Source of the DNA: Collinsella sp.
Lineage (GTDB): Bacteria; Actinomycetota; Coriobacteriia; Coriobacteriales; Coriobacteriaceae
Assembly: GCA_031296755.1 (NCBI GenBank)
Contig: JAUMMZ010000043.1
Coordinates: 1-10,672 of the forward strand
Direction of reading: 5' to 3'
Length of the DNA stretch: 10,672 nt
The number at the start of each line of letters is the position of its first letter. The stretch's first letter is position 1. The notes below the pieces were generated by a model. That model had not been told where the DNA came from and ran no database searches. It saw only the letters and a program-made list of their open reading frames with translations. The position numbers and the translations under genes were made by a program. Shown one piece after another: positions 1-8,146 of the stretch.

Positions 1-7
1 GAGCCAT
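1..7 (-). CDS. Possible start of a minus-strand gene, cut by the left edge
   Basis: Read on the minus strand, an ATG lies at 7-5, followed by GCT and one more base. A purine-rich GGAGGG (17-12) sits just upstream at ribosome-binding distance. Only two codons are visible, so the product cannot be read. Position is the only hint: it would be the next gene after the pyruvate formate-lyase genes on the same strand, where the radical-SAM activating enzyme gene (pflA) is often found. That is a guess from context. The ATG could also be chance. Confidence 0.3.
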
Positions 8-124
8 AGCACCCTCCCCCATCAACATGTCATACGTTTACATACGAACAAAGCATACCCCAACAACAGCGGGAAGACGGTAACAGCACAAGTAAGTAAA
101 CGACTCATCCAAATAATTAGGAGA

Positions 125-316
125 GTTCCGCCTAAAGGGTGACTACACAGGACCCCCGCCGGGCCGCTTTGGGTTACTTTCCAAAACATTTCCGCAGGAC
201 GCAAAGGGCTCCGCCGCGCGAAGCGCGCAGCGGAGCCCTTTGCATGTCCGAGGACGTTTTGGAAAGTAACCCAAAGCGGCCCGGCGATCCTGCGGGAGTT
301 AAACCCCTTTAGAACT
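125..316. repeat. Long nested inverted-repeat (hairpin) element after the glycyl radical gene
   Basis: A perfect 31-bp inverted repeat pairs 157-187 with 256-286. Inside it, 201-214 pairs perfectly with 230-243, and a 5-bp GC stem (216-220 with 224-228) closes on a 3-base loop. Outside, CAGGA (148-152) pairs with TCCTG (288-292). CTAAAGGG near 132 pairs with CCCTTTAG near 305-312, so the outermost arm reaches the last codons and stop of the glycyl radical gene. No run of T follows either arm, so it is not a typical intrinsic terminator. It could be a miniature inverted-repeat element, an mRNA 3' stabiliser or processing site, or a factor-dependent terminator. The flanks show no clear target-site duplication. 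Confidence 0.85.
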
Positions 317-560
317 TGTCGTGGAAGGTACGCGCAATGACCTCGTCCTGCTGCTCCTTGGTGAGCGTGTGGAAGTTCACGGCATAGCCGGAAACGCGGA
401 TGGTCAGCTGCGGGTACTTCTCGGGGTGAGCCTGAGCGTCGAGCAACGTCTCACGGTTGAAGACGTTGATGTTCAGGTGGTGGCCACCCTTCTCGGCGTA
501 AGCGTCGAGCATGTGGACCAGGTTATCGGCCTGAGTCTCGGAAACTTCAGAAACCTTCAT
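309..560 (-). CDS. grcA: Detached glycyl radical domain of pyruvate formate-lyase (83 aa)
   Basis: This small protein is the C-terminal glycyl radical domain of pyruvate formate-lyase encoded on its own. It carries the hallmark RVSGYAV at residues 55-61, with Gly58 as the radical glycine, preceded by HHLNINVFNRETLLDA and PEKYPQLTI, and it ends 25 residues after the glycine, as E. coli PflB does. The activating enzyme (PflA) should make the radical on Gly58, and the domain must dock with the catalytic protein from 646-2697. The ATG at 558-560 is chosen because AAGGAGA lies 6 bases upstream. An in-frame GTG at 603-605 would translate through the ribosome binding site and a GC hairpin. It differs from E. 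coli GrcA/YfiD (127 aa) in lacking that protein's N-terminal extension; the GrcA symbol is used for the class, not orthology. Its frame differs from the core gene and a TGA lies in-frame upstream, so it is not a simple frameshift fragment. Confidence 0.93.
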   Translation of the reverse strand: MKVSEVSETQADNLVHMLDAYAEKGGHHLNINVFNRETLLDAQAHPEKYPQLTIRVSGYAVNFHTLTKEQQDEVIARTFHDKF

Positions 561-583
561 AATGTGTCTCCTTCGATCGATAG

Positions 584-603
584 GCGCCGGCCGAAACCGG
601 CGC
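584..603 (-). other. GC-rich hairpin in the leader of the glycyl radical gene
   Basis: A perfect 7-bp stem (584-590 with 597-603) encloses a 6-base loop. It lies 11 bases upstream of the ribosome binding site (567-573) of the glycyl radical gene. No T run follows, so it is unlikely to terminate transcription. It could stabilise the 5' end of the downstream message or mark a processing boundary. Confidence 0.6.
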
Positions 604-619
604 ACTAATCAGTAATCGT

Positions 620-644
620 TATTGTTAGTATAGCACTAACAATA
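620..644 (-). promoter_or_regulatory. Perfect 10-bp inverted repeat over an extended -10 motif between the two pfl genes
   Basis: TATTGTTAGT at 620-629 and its exact reverse complement at 635-644 flank a 5-base centre; the repeat begins one base after the stop codon of the catalytic gene. On the minus strand the centre reads TGCTATACT (635-627), an extended -10 promoter motif without a good -35. Transcription would start near 620 and give a leader of about 60 bases for the glycyl radical gene. A symmetrical site over a -10 is the usual layout of a repressor operator. The half-site TTGTTA/TAACAA resembles clostridial Rex sites, but the spacing here is three bases longer. An RNA hairpin is the alternative reading. 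Confidence 0.6.
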
Positions 645-645
645 G

Positions 646-2697
<2,052 letters not shown>

Positions 2698-3092
2698 TGT
2701 GTAACCACGCTCCTAGTTACGTGTAATGCGGCGCTCTCTCACACCGCTGCTTATTGAATTCTTGAATTATCGGCTTGCACTACCGGCTTCTTCCGTTCTT
2801 CACCACACGTTGGTACAGGGAAAAACGTTTGTCCACCTTGGAACTGCAACCCAAAACCCAAGATTTCACCCGTTTGAGAAGGATAACATAGCTACCCCCT
2901 TCATCAGGGCTGTTATATGTTTCTTTTTTTATACCATTAGGGCGTTTTTAACAAATCCGCAGGAAATGCGAGCGCGAACAACTACCGTTCACCGATTTGT
3001 TTGGTATTTTTCCTTGCCTTTGTACGACGTTCACTCTAGCTGTTATGCCAGCTTTAGCAGGGTAAAGTGTCCCAGAGACCCTACAGAAACTG
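2698..3092 (-). promoter_or_regulatory. AT-rich upstream region of pyruvate formate-lyase with candidate promoter
   Basis: This stretch has no convincing gene and is much richer in AT than its neighbours. On the minus strand the best promoter is TGGTATAAA (extended -10; TATAAA at 2933-2928) with TTGTTA (2954-2949) as a -35 at a short 15-base spacing. It would give a leader of about 220 bases. Further weak -10-like hexamers occur, including TATCCT near 2887 and GATAAT near 2770. A long leader and several weak promoters fit anaerobic or redox control, but I found no full FNR-type or Rex-type palindrome. Confidence 0.4.
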
Positions 3093-3126
3093 CAGGGCGG
3101 CCACGGGATCCCCCGTGGCCGCCCTG
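3093..3126 (-). terminator. Strong hairpin after the permease gene
   Basis: A perfect 15-bp GC-rich stem (3093-3107 with 3112-3126) closes on a 4-base loop, about 40 bases past the permease stop codon. On the minus strand it is followed by CAGTTTCTG, a weak T tail. It probably ends permease transcription and insulates the pyruvate formate-lyase promoter. Confidence 0.75.
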
Positions 3127-3165
3127 TTGGCGTAGCTAGTTTTTAGCTTTGATTGCCGCTTGGCA

Positions 3166-4185
3166 TTAGGCGGCTGCGGCGGCCTTGTCGGTCGTTGTCT
3201 TGCTATCGCCGTTGCCCTGGCCCTCAAAATGCTTGTAGCACCAGCTGGTGACCAGCGGGGTCAAAATAGCCGTCACGATTGCGCAGGCAGCAACCTGTGC
3301 CGTAGCCGTCGCGAGCACCGCACCGCCGTACAAGGCCTCGTTGACGCTTGCCATGGCAGCAGGCGTGGCCACATTGGCTCCGGCGCAGCTCGAAATGGCC
3401 GCACCTGCGACACCCGTACCGCCCGTGAGCTTATCGACCGCGATAACGGGAATTGCAAAGACCACCGAGCAGATCACGCCGAGCAGAATACCGGGGAGAC
3501 CGCCATTAATGAGCTGGCCAAAGGTCATGGTCGAGCCCATGGCAAAGAAGACGAGCACGATGACGGCGGAAAGTGCCGGTGCCATCATCTTCTTAAAGCT
3601 CGGGAAGAGGTTGCCCAGAATAATGCCGACGACGATCGGCAGGATGGCGCCCACGAGCGACCAGCCGATCGGAGCCTGACCGGCAGCGCCGAGCACGATC
3701 ATCGTGACCGGAGGGCCGACAACCAGCGTGGTGATGGCGACGGCGCCACGCTCGGCCTCATTGCCCATGGTGCCCATCAGACCAGCGTACATAGCGTTGT
3801 TGGCGCCGGTGCAAGCCGCCAGCATCACCATGGCAGAGATGCCAAACAGGTTGTCGTTGAACACATAAAGGATGAGCAGCGACACGGCAACGACCACGAT
3901 CTGCTTGACGGCGATGATGATGGCGCCGCGTGCAGCGGCGGCAGGAGCACTCTTAAACGAAATCGTCGTACCGACGATGAGCAAAAAAGCGCCCACGAGC
4001 GGGCCTGCGCCCTGCTGGGTCATACCAAGCGTAAAGCTGCCGAGCGTTTTGAACAGGTCGGGGAATAGCGTGTTGAGCAGGCAGCCCAGCAAAAGCGGCA
4101 CCAAAATATTGGCACCCGGGACGGAGGACATCTTAAAGAACGGCTCCTTTGCCGCCGGCGCCTCCACCGCAGTCGATTCACTCAT
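3166..4185 (-). CDS. kdgT: 2-keto-3-deoxygluconate permease, KdgT family (339 aa)
   Basis: An inner-membrane carrier expected to import 2-keto-3-deoxygluconate or a related sugar acid with protons. After a short soluble Ala/Glu-rich N-terminus, the family opening PGANILVPLLLGCLLNTLFP appears. About ten hydrophobic segments follow, with glycine-rich turns matching KdgT: GPPVTMIVLGAAGQAPIG near the middle, then LPIVVGIILGNLFPSF, then ADKLTGGTG-like VDKLTGGTGVAGAAISSCAG, and an ANVATPAAMA segment. The length fits the family (about 330). The ATG at 4183-4185 is chosen over one seven codons upstream because AAAGGAG precedes it at normal spacing. The Ala-rich C-terminus is cytoplasmic and low in complexity. 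A dehydrogenase gene lies upstream on the same strand, separated by a terminator, which fits a small sugar-acid uptake and oxidation group. The substrate is inferred from the family. Confidence 0.88.
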   Translation of the reverse strand: MSESTAVEAPAAKEPFFKMSSVPGANILVPLLLGCLLNTLFPDLFKTLGSFTLGMTQQGAGPLVGAFLLIVGTTISFKSAPAAAARGAIIIAVKQIVVVAVSLLILYVFNDNLFGISAMVMLAACTGANNAMYAGLMGTMGNEAERGAVAITTLVVGPPVTMIVLGAAGQAPIGWSLVGAILPIVVGIILGNLFPSFKKMMAPALSAVIVLVFFAMGSTMTFGQLINGGLPGILLGVICSVVFAIPVIAVDKLTGGTGVAGAAISSCAGANVATPAAMASVNEALYGGAVLATATAQVAACAIVTAILTPLVTSWCYKHFEGQGNGDSKTTTDKAAAAA

Positions 4186-4233
4186 ATATATCTCCTTTGG
4201 ATGCATGCGAATCGTAGCCGCACGCGCCTATGT

Positions 4234-4274
4234 CAGAAAGAAGGCGACGGTCCCGAGTCGCAGGAGCCGTCGCC
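4234..4274 (-). terminator. Intrinsic terminator between the dehydrogenase and permease genes
   Basis: GGCGACGG at 4243-4250 and CCGTCGCC at 4267-4274 form a perfect 8-bp stem, extended inward by TCC/GGA with one bulged base. On the minus strand the T-rich tail TTCTTTCT follows (4242-4235). It lies 19 bases past the dehydrogenase stop. It probably reduces, but may not abolish, read-through into the permease gene, whose own promoter I could not find. Confidence 0.75.
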
Positions 4275-4293
4275 GAATAATCATCGCGGGGTA

Positions 4294-5043
4294 TTACCCG
4301 TCCAGGACGATGCCGCCGTCGCAGTCACCGATCTCGCCGTTCACGAAGCTGGCGAGGTCGGAAGCGAAGAACAGCACCATCTGCGCAGGCTCGCTGGCCT
4401 GGGCAGCGCGGCCCAGAGGAATACCGTTGATGATGCGCTGAGAGTTCTCGTCAGAGAGAATCGAGGTCATATCGGTCAACGTGAGCGACGGGCACACGGC
4501 GTTGCAGCGAACGCCAAACTTGCCGCCCTCCTTGGCGACCGCCTTGGTAAGGCCGTTGACACCGGCCTTGGAGCTCGCGTAGGCAGCGGTGCCAAGCAGG
4601 CCGCCGCCGATCTTGCCAGCAACGGAGCTCACGTTGACGATAGTGCCGGCATGCGCCGCCTTAAAGTGCGGGTACACGGCGTTCATCATAGTGAAGGTAC
4701 CGTTGAGGTTGATATCGATAGTGCGGCGCCACTCGGTGTCATCGATCTCGTCGAACTTCTTGGTGCTGATGACGCCAGCGCAGTTAATCAAGATGTTGGT
4801 TTGCGGCAGGTCCGTAAAAATCTGCTCGACGGTCTCGCGCGCCTTGGGCGCATCGGCGACATCGAGCTGATAGAACTTGTTGCCCTCGCCAAGCTCGGCC
4901 ACTGCGGCCTCGCCCTTAGCAGCGTTCCTTGCGATGAGCGCGACGTGTCCGCCGCCCGCGACGATGCCCTTGGCGATCTCGAGGCCAATGCCCTGAGTGC
5001 CACCCGTGACAATCGCGGTCTTACCCGTGAAGTCAAATGCCAT
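4294..5043 (-). CDS. Short-chain dehydrogenase/reductase (249 aa), possibly a sugar-acid dehydrogenase
   Basis: A classical SDR oxidoreductase using NAD(P)H. It shows the Rossmann motif TGGTQGIG (residues 13-20), the structural NCAG (87-90), the active-site Asn112 in DINLNG, Ser140 in VNVSS, and Tyr155-x3-Lys159 in YASSK. Two residues are inserted between Ser and Tyr compared with E. coli FabG, and the usual PG after the active site is replaced by CPS. The length is typical. The chosen ATG (5041-5043) follows AAAGGGGGA; reading further upstream adds residues unlike any SDR N-terminus. The substrate cannot be read from the sequence. Next to a KdgT-type permease, a KduD-like role (2-dehydro-3-deoxygluconate 5-dehydrogenase) is the most attractive guess; gluconate 5-dehydrogenase or 3-oxoacyl reductase activity are alternatives. 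Confidence 0.88.
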   Translation of the reverse strand: MAFDFTGKTAIVTGGTQGIGLEIAKGIVAGGGHVALIARNAAKGEAAVAELGEGNKFYQLDVADAPKARETVEQIFTDLPQTNILINCAGVISTKKFDEIDDTEWRRTIDINLNGTFTMMNAVYPHFKAAHAGTIVNVSSVAGKIGGGLLGTAAYASSKAGVNGLTKAVAKEGGKFGVRCNAVCPSLTLTDMTSILSDENSQRIINGIPLGRAAQASEPAQMVLFFASDLASFVNGEIGDCDGGIVLDG

Positions 5044-5158
5044 GACTCCATCCCCCTTTATGTAAGGTGTCTCCTTGCGGGAAGTTGGAGCATCGCACGT
5101 GGCGATTATATGAGTCCCAGTCGTCATGGTGGTGACAACCCCTCGCCTAACCGCGGGC

Positions 5159-5186
5159 ATGATAGTTCTTTGAAACGCTTCAGCAA
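5159..5186 (-). promoter_or_regulatory. Probable promoter of the dehydrogenase gene
   Basis: On the minus strand TTGCTG (5186-5181) and TATCAT (5164-5159) stand 16 bases apart, a good sigma-70 type match. Transcription would begin near 5152 and give a leader of about 110 bases before the ATG at 5043. Confidence 0.55.
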
Positions 5187-5261
5187 TTGAATGATTTTAA
5201 GTCTTAATGAGCTCTTAATATTGCCTAGCGGCCAAGTAGATTTTTGGGACATGCCTAGAAA

Positions 5262-5342
5262 TCCACCGAATGGGATGGTTGAGCGGGTGTATCATCTTCC
5301 ACCGAAAATAGTTTCTAGTGTTAGGGGTTTTCGGTGGAAGAT
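5262..5342 (+). promoter_or_regulatory. Operator-like inverted repeat over the regulator's start codon, plus a third partial copy
   Basis: A perfect 15-bp inverted repeat pairs 5294-5308 with 5328-5342 across 19 bases. The core TCCACCGAA occurs three times: direct at 5262-5270 and 5298-5306, and inverted at 5330-5338. Centres are 36 and 32 bases apart, close to three helical turns. The right arm contains the GTG start (5334-5336) of the MarR-type gene, and the AGGGG ribosome binding site lies in the loop. A weak -10 (TATCAT, 5290-5295) overlaps the left arm; I found no convincing -35. This looks like an autoregulatory operator; as RNA it would bury the start codon in a stem. Confidence 0.65.
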
Positions 5343-5783
5343 ACCGATTTCCATGAGCTTGGGCGTCAGCTCTTTACCGAGTTTGGCAGCATGCACCAGC
5401 GCGTTTCGCGCTTTGCCGACCAGGCTCTGGGTGGCGAGATGGCCGTCATGCGCGCCCTCATGCGCGCCGGCGGCTCGCTCACGCCGAGCGAACTCGCTGA
5501 TCGCGCCTGGGTCTCGAGCGCCCGCATCGCCAATATCCTGCGCGCCCTCGAGGCCAAGGGCTGGGTCGAGCGCGAGCACTCAAAGACCGACCGTCGTCGC
5601 GTACACGTCACAGTGACCGACAAAGGATTCCAGGTTATCGAAATCAAACGTCGGGAATTCGAGGACCGCACCGCGGCTTTCCTCGAGCAGCTCGGCGAAA
5701 CAGATACCCAAGAGATGGTGCGTCTTCTAAGGCGTGCCAATGAAATTATCGACCGCAATCAAGAAAGGAGAGATGCCGAGTGA
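5334..5783 (+). CDS. MarR-family transcriptional regulator (149 aa)
   Basis: A winged-helix DNA-binding protein of the MarR type, expected to act as a dimer and to release DNA on binding a small ligand. The winged-helix part runs from about residue 48 to 100: TPSELADRAWVSSARIANIL holds the helix-turn-helix, then LEAKGWVERE, and the wing SKTDRRRVHVTVTDKG, the most typical MarR stretch. Helices before and after it (1-45 and 105-149) would form the dimer interface. The start is the GTG at 5334-5336, 6 bases after AGGGG; the next ATG (about residue 19) would remove part of the first helix. The stop overlaps the next start as GTGA, so it is translationally coupled to the exporter genes. By position it probably represses this operon from the inverted repeat at its own start. 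Confidence 0.9.
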   Translation: MEDTDFHELGRQLFTEFGSMHQRVSRFADQALGGEMAVMRALMRAGGSLTPSELADRAWVSSARIANILRALEAKGWVEREHSKTDRRRVHVTVTDKGFQVIEIKRREFEDRTAAFLEQLGETDTQEMVRLLRRANEIIDRNQERRDAE

Positions 5784-8146
5784 GGATTCTCAAGCTCTTT
5801 AAAAAGCATATCCTGGCACTGATCGCAGCTATCGTACTTATCGTAATCAGCTGTAACGCCGATCTGGCGCTGCCTACCTATATGAGCGATATCGTCGACG
5901 TGGGCGTGCAGCAGGGAGGCATCGCCTCGCCCGTTCCCGACACCATTCGCGCCGAATCGCTCGACGACCTCAAGCTCTTTATGAGCGCCAAGGACGCCAA
6001 AGCTGTGGAGGCGGTGTTTGGCAAGGCAGACAAAAATGGCATTCGCACGTACAAGGGCACCGAGGACGAGCGCGCCGACGGCGGCAAGATTGCCGACATT
6101 ATGAGCCTGCCCGAGACTGTCGTCCTTTCGCTCGACCAGGGCATCGACGCCGACTCCATGGGCGACATGATGGGCTCGTCCAGCGAGAAAGACGACAACG
6201 CTGCCCAGGCCATGCCTACCCCCGAGCAAATGGCAGCGATGACGCCCGAGCAGCTCGCCGAGATGCAGAAGAAGGCCGCAGCGGCGCAGAACATGCAAAA
6301 GCAGATTGATGCCGACGGCGGTAAGATCACCATGAAGAGCCTGCGTCTGGGTGTCGAGGGCGGTCTGGTAGACCAAAGCAAACTCGTCGAGGGCGCCAAC
6401 CAAATGGCGGACAAAATGGGCTCCATGTCGGGCTCCATCGTCACCCAGCGCGCCGTGAGCTATGTACAGGACGAGTACAAGGCACAGGGCATCGACCCAG
6501 CCGACGTGCAGAACGCCTACCTGGGCCGCATGGCGACCACGATGTTTGGTCTGTGCCTGGTGTCGCTCGTCGCCACCATCCTGACCGGTGCCGTGGCTTC
6601 GCGCACCGCCTGCTCCATCGCCCGCGACCTGCGCCGCGAGACCTTCAACAAGGTTATGCACTTCTCGCCGGCCGAGGTGGGCAAGTTTAGCCAGGCCTCG
6701 CTCATCACCCGCTGCACCAACGACATTCAGCAGATCCAGATGGCCGCAACCCTGTTTATCCGCATGTGCCTGATGGCCCCCGTCATGGGCATCGTCGCCG
6801 TCATGCGCGTCCTGGCCAACCACACCGGCCTGGAGTGGACCATCGCCGTGGCCATCATCGCGGTCTCGGCCGTCGTCGGCGTGCTCATGGGCCTCACCAT
6901 GCCAAAGTTCAAAAAGATGCAGAGCTTTGTGGACCGCGTGAACCTTACCGCCCGCGAGCTGCTCGACGGCCTTATGCCCATCCGCTCGTTCAACCGCGAG
7001 GAACATGAGCTCGAGCGTTTTGACAAGGCTTCGCTCGACCTGATGACCACGCAGCTCTACACCAACCGCGCCATGAGCTTTATGATGCCGCTCATGATGC
7101 TCGTCATGAACTGCATCACCGTGCTTATTGTCTGGTTTGGCGCGCAGGGCGTGTCCGACGGCGTGATGCAGGTCGGCAACATGATGGCGTTCATCTCCTA
7201 CACCATGCAGATCGTCATGGCGTTTATGATCCTCACCATGGTTTCGGTTATCCTGCCCCGTGCCGAGGTCGCAGCCGAGCGCGTGGAAGAGGTCATCACT
7301 TGCCCCACCAGCATCAACGACCCCGTCTCGCCCAAACTGCCCGCGGCCAGCGCGCCGCGCGGTGAGCTCACCTTCCGCGACGTGAGCTTCCAGTATCCCG
7401 ACGCCCGCGCCGATGTCATCAGCGGCGTGAACTTCACCACGCATGCCGGTCAGATGCTCGGCATCATTGGCTCCACGGGCTCGGGCAAGTCCACGCTCGT
7501 GCAGCTGATTCCACGCTTGTACGACGTCACGGGCGGCAGCATTTCGCTCGACGGCATCGACGTGCGCGACATGACCCTTTCCGAGCTGCGCCGCCGCATC
7601 GGTTATATTCCGCAGCAGGGTCGTCTGTTCTCGGGCACCGTTGAGAGCAACCTCAAGTTTGCGGGCGACATGGTAAGCGATGATGACATGCGCCAAGCCG
7701 CGCGCATCTCACAGGCCGAGGACTTTATCGCCGAGCGCGAGGGCGGCTACGACTCCCCCATCAGCCAGGGCGGCTCCAATGTTTCGGGTGGTCAGCGCCA
7801 GCGCCTGGCCATCGCCCGCGCGTTGGCCAAAAAGCCCGAGGTCGTGGTTTTCGATGATTCGTTTAGCGCCCTCGACTACAAGACCGACGCGCGCCTACGC
7901 GAGGAGCTGGCCAAAAACGTTACCGACGCCGCGCTCGTGGTCGTGGCCCAGCGCATCGCGACCATCATGCACGCCGACCAGATCATCGTGCTCGACGACG
8001 GCCACGTAGTGGGCACCGGCACGCACGAGGAGCTGCTGCGCAGCTGCCCGGCGTACCTGGAGATCGCACAGTCGCAGCTTTCCGCCGAGGAGCTGGGGCT
8101 TACCCAAGAAGAAATTGCAGCCGTCATGGAAGGAGGCGAGCGCTAA
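5780..8146 (+). CDS. ABC exporter half-transporter with degenerate ATPase site and large external insert (788 aa)
   Basis: One subunit of a heterodimeric type IV ABC exporter, probably for drugs or lipophilic compounds. Membrane helix 1 is near residues 10-32. An insert of about 200 residues (roughly 48-250), presumably outside the cell, precedes helix 2 (about 251-274); most family members have a short loop there. The insert has 12 methionines in about 95 residues and a tandem 8-residue repeat, TPEQMAAM/TPEQLAEM (147-162). The ATPase domain has Walker A GSTGSGKST (564-572), Q-loop near 612, signature VSGGQ (668-672) and Walker B VVVFDD (688-693). Asp693 replaces the catalytic Glu and Gln724 replaces the switch His (VVAQRIATI). 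This pattern matches the non-catalytic subunit of TM287/288-type exporters. The GTG start overlaps the regulator stop; AAAGGAG is at 5764-5770. The partner follows immediately. Confidence 0.93.
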   Translation: MRILKLFKKHILALIAAIVLIVISCNADLALPTYMSDIVDVGVQQGGIASPVPDTIRAESLDDLKLFMSAKDAKAVEAVFGKADKNGIRTYKGTEDERADGGKIADIMSLPETVVLSLDQGIDADSMGDMMGSSSEKDDNAAQAMPTPEQMAAMTPEQLAEMQKKAAAAQNMQKQIDADGGKITMKSLRLGVEGGLVDQSKLVEGANQMADKMGSMSGSIVTQRAVSYVQDEYKAQGIDPADVQNAYLGRMATTMFGLCLVSLVATILTGAVASRTACSIARDLRRETFNKVMHFSPAEVGKFSQASLITRCTNDIQQIQMAATLFIRMCLMAPVMGIVAVMRVLANHTGLEWTIAVAIIAVSAVVGVLMGLTMPKFKKMQSFVDRVNLTARELLDGLMPIRSFNREEHELERFDKASLDLMTTQLYTNRAMSFMMPLMMLVMNCITVLIVWFGAQGVSDGVMQVGNMMAFISYTMQIVMAFMILTMVSVILPRAEVAAERVEEVITCPTSINDPVSPKLPAASAPRGELTFRDVSFQYPDARADVISGVNFTTHAGQMLGIIGSTGSGKSTLVQLIPRLYDVTGGSISLDGIDVRDMTLSELRRRIGYIPQQGRLFSGTVESNLKFAGDMVSDDDMRQAARISQAEDFIAEREGGYDSPISQGGSNVSGGQRQRLAIARALAKKPEVVVFDDSFSALDYKTDARLREELAKNVTDAALVVVAQRIATIMHADQIIVLDDGHVVGTGTHEELLRSCPAYLEIAQSQLSAEELGLTQEEIAAVMEGGER

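Noticed and set aside
22..204. 60-codon minus-strand ORF near the left edge
   Set aside because: Its start lies inside the long hairpin arm, there is no ribosome binding site, and the residues resemble no known family.
620..644. A canonical Rex operator
   Set aside because: The half-sites match TTGTTA/TAACAA, but they stand 9 bases apart instead of the 6 of the clostridial consensus, so the regulator is left unnamed.
561..645. A frameshift or sequencing error splitting pyruvate formate-lyase
   Set aside because: The gap is 85 bases with stops, a ribosome binding site and structured repeats, and the two parts are in different frames with a TGA before the second. One indel cannot rejoin them.
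2726..3139. 137-codon plus-strand ORF in the pyruvate formate-lyase upstream region
   Set aside because: It is AT-rich, has codon use unlike its neighbours, reads through the strong 15-bp hairpin and crosses the candidate pfl promoter. No protein family is recognisable.
5759..7696. 645-codon minus-strand ORF opposite the MarR/ABC genes
   Set aside because: A His/Gly/Ala/Asp-rich antisense shadow of the ABC exporter gene with no domain or plausible ribosome binding site.
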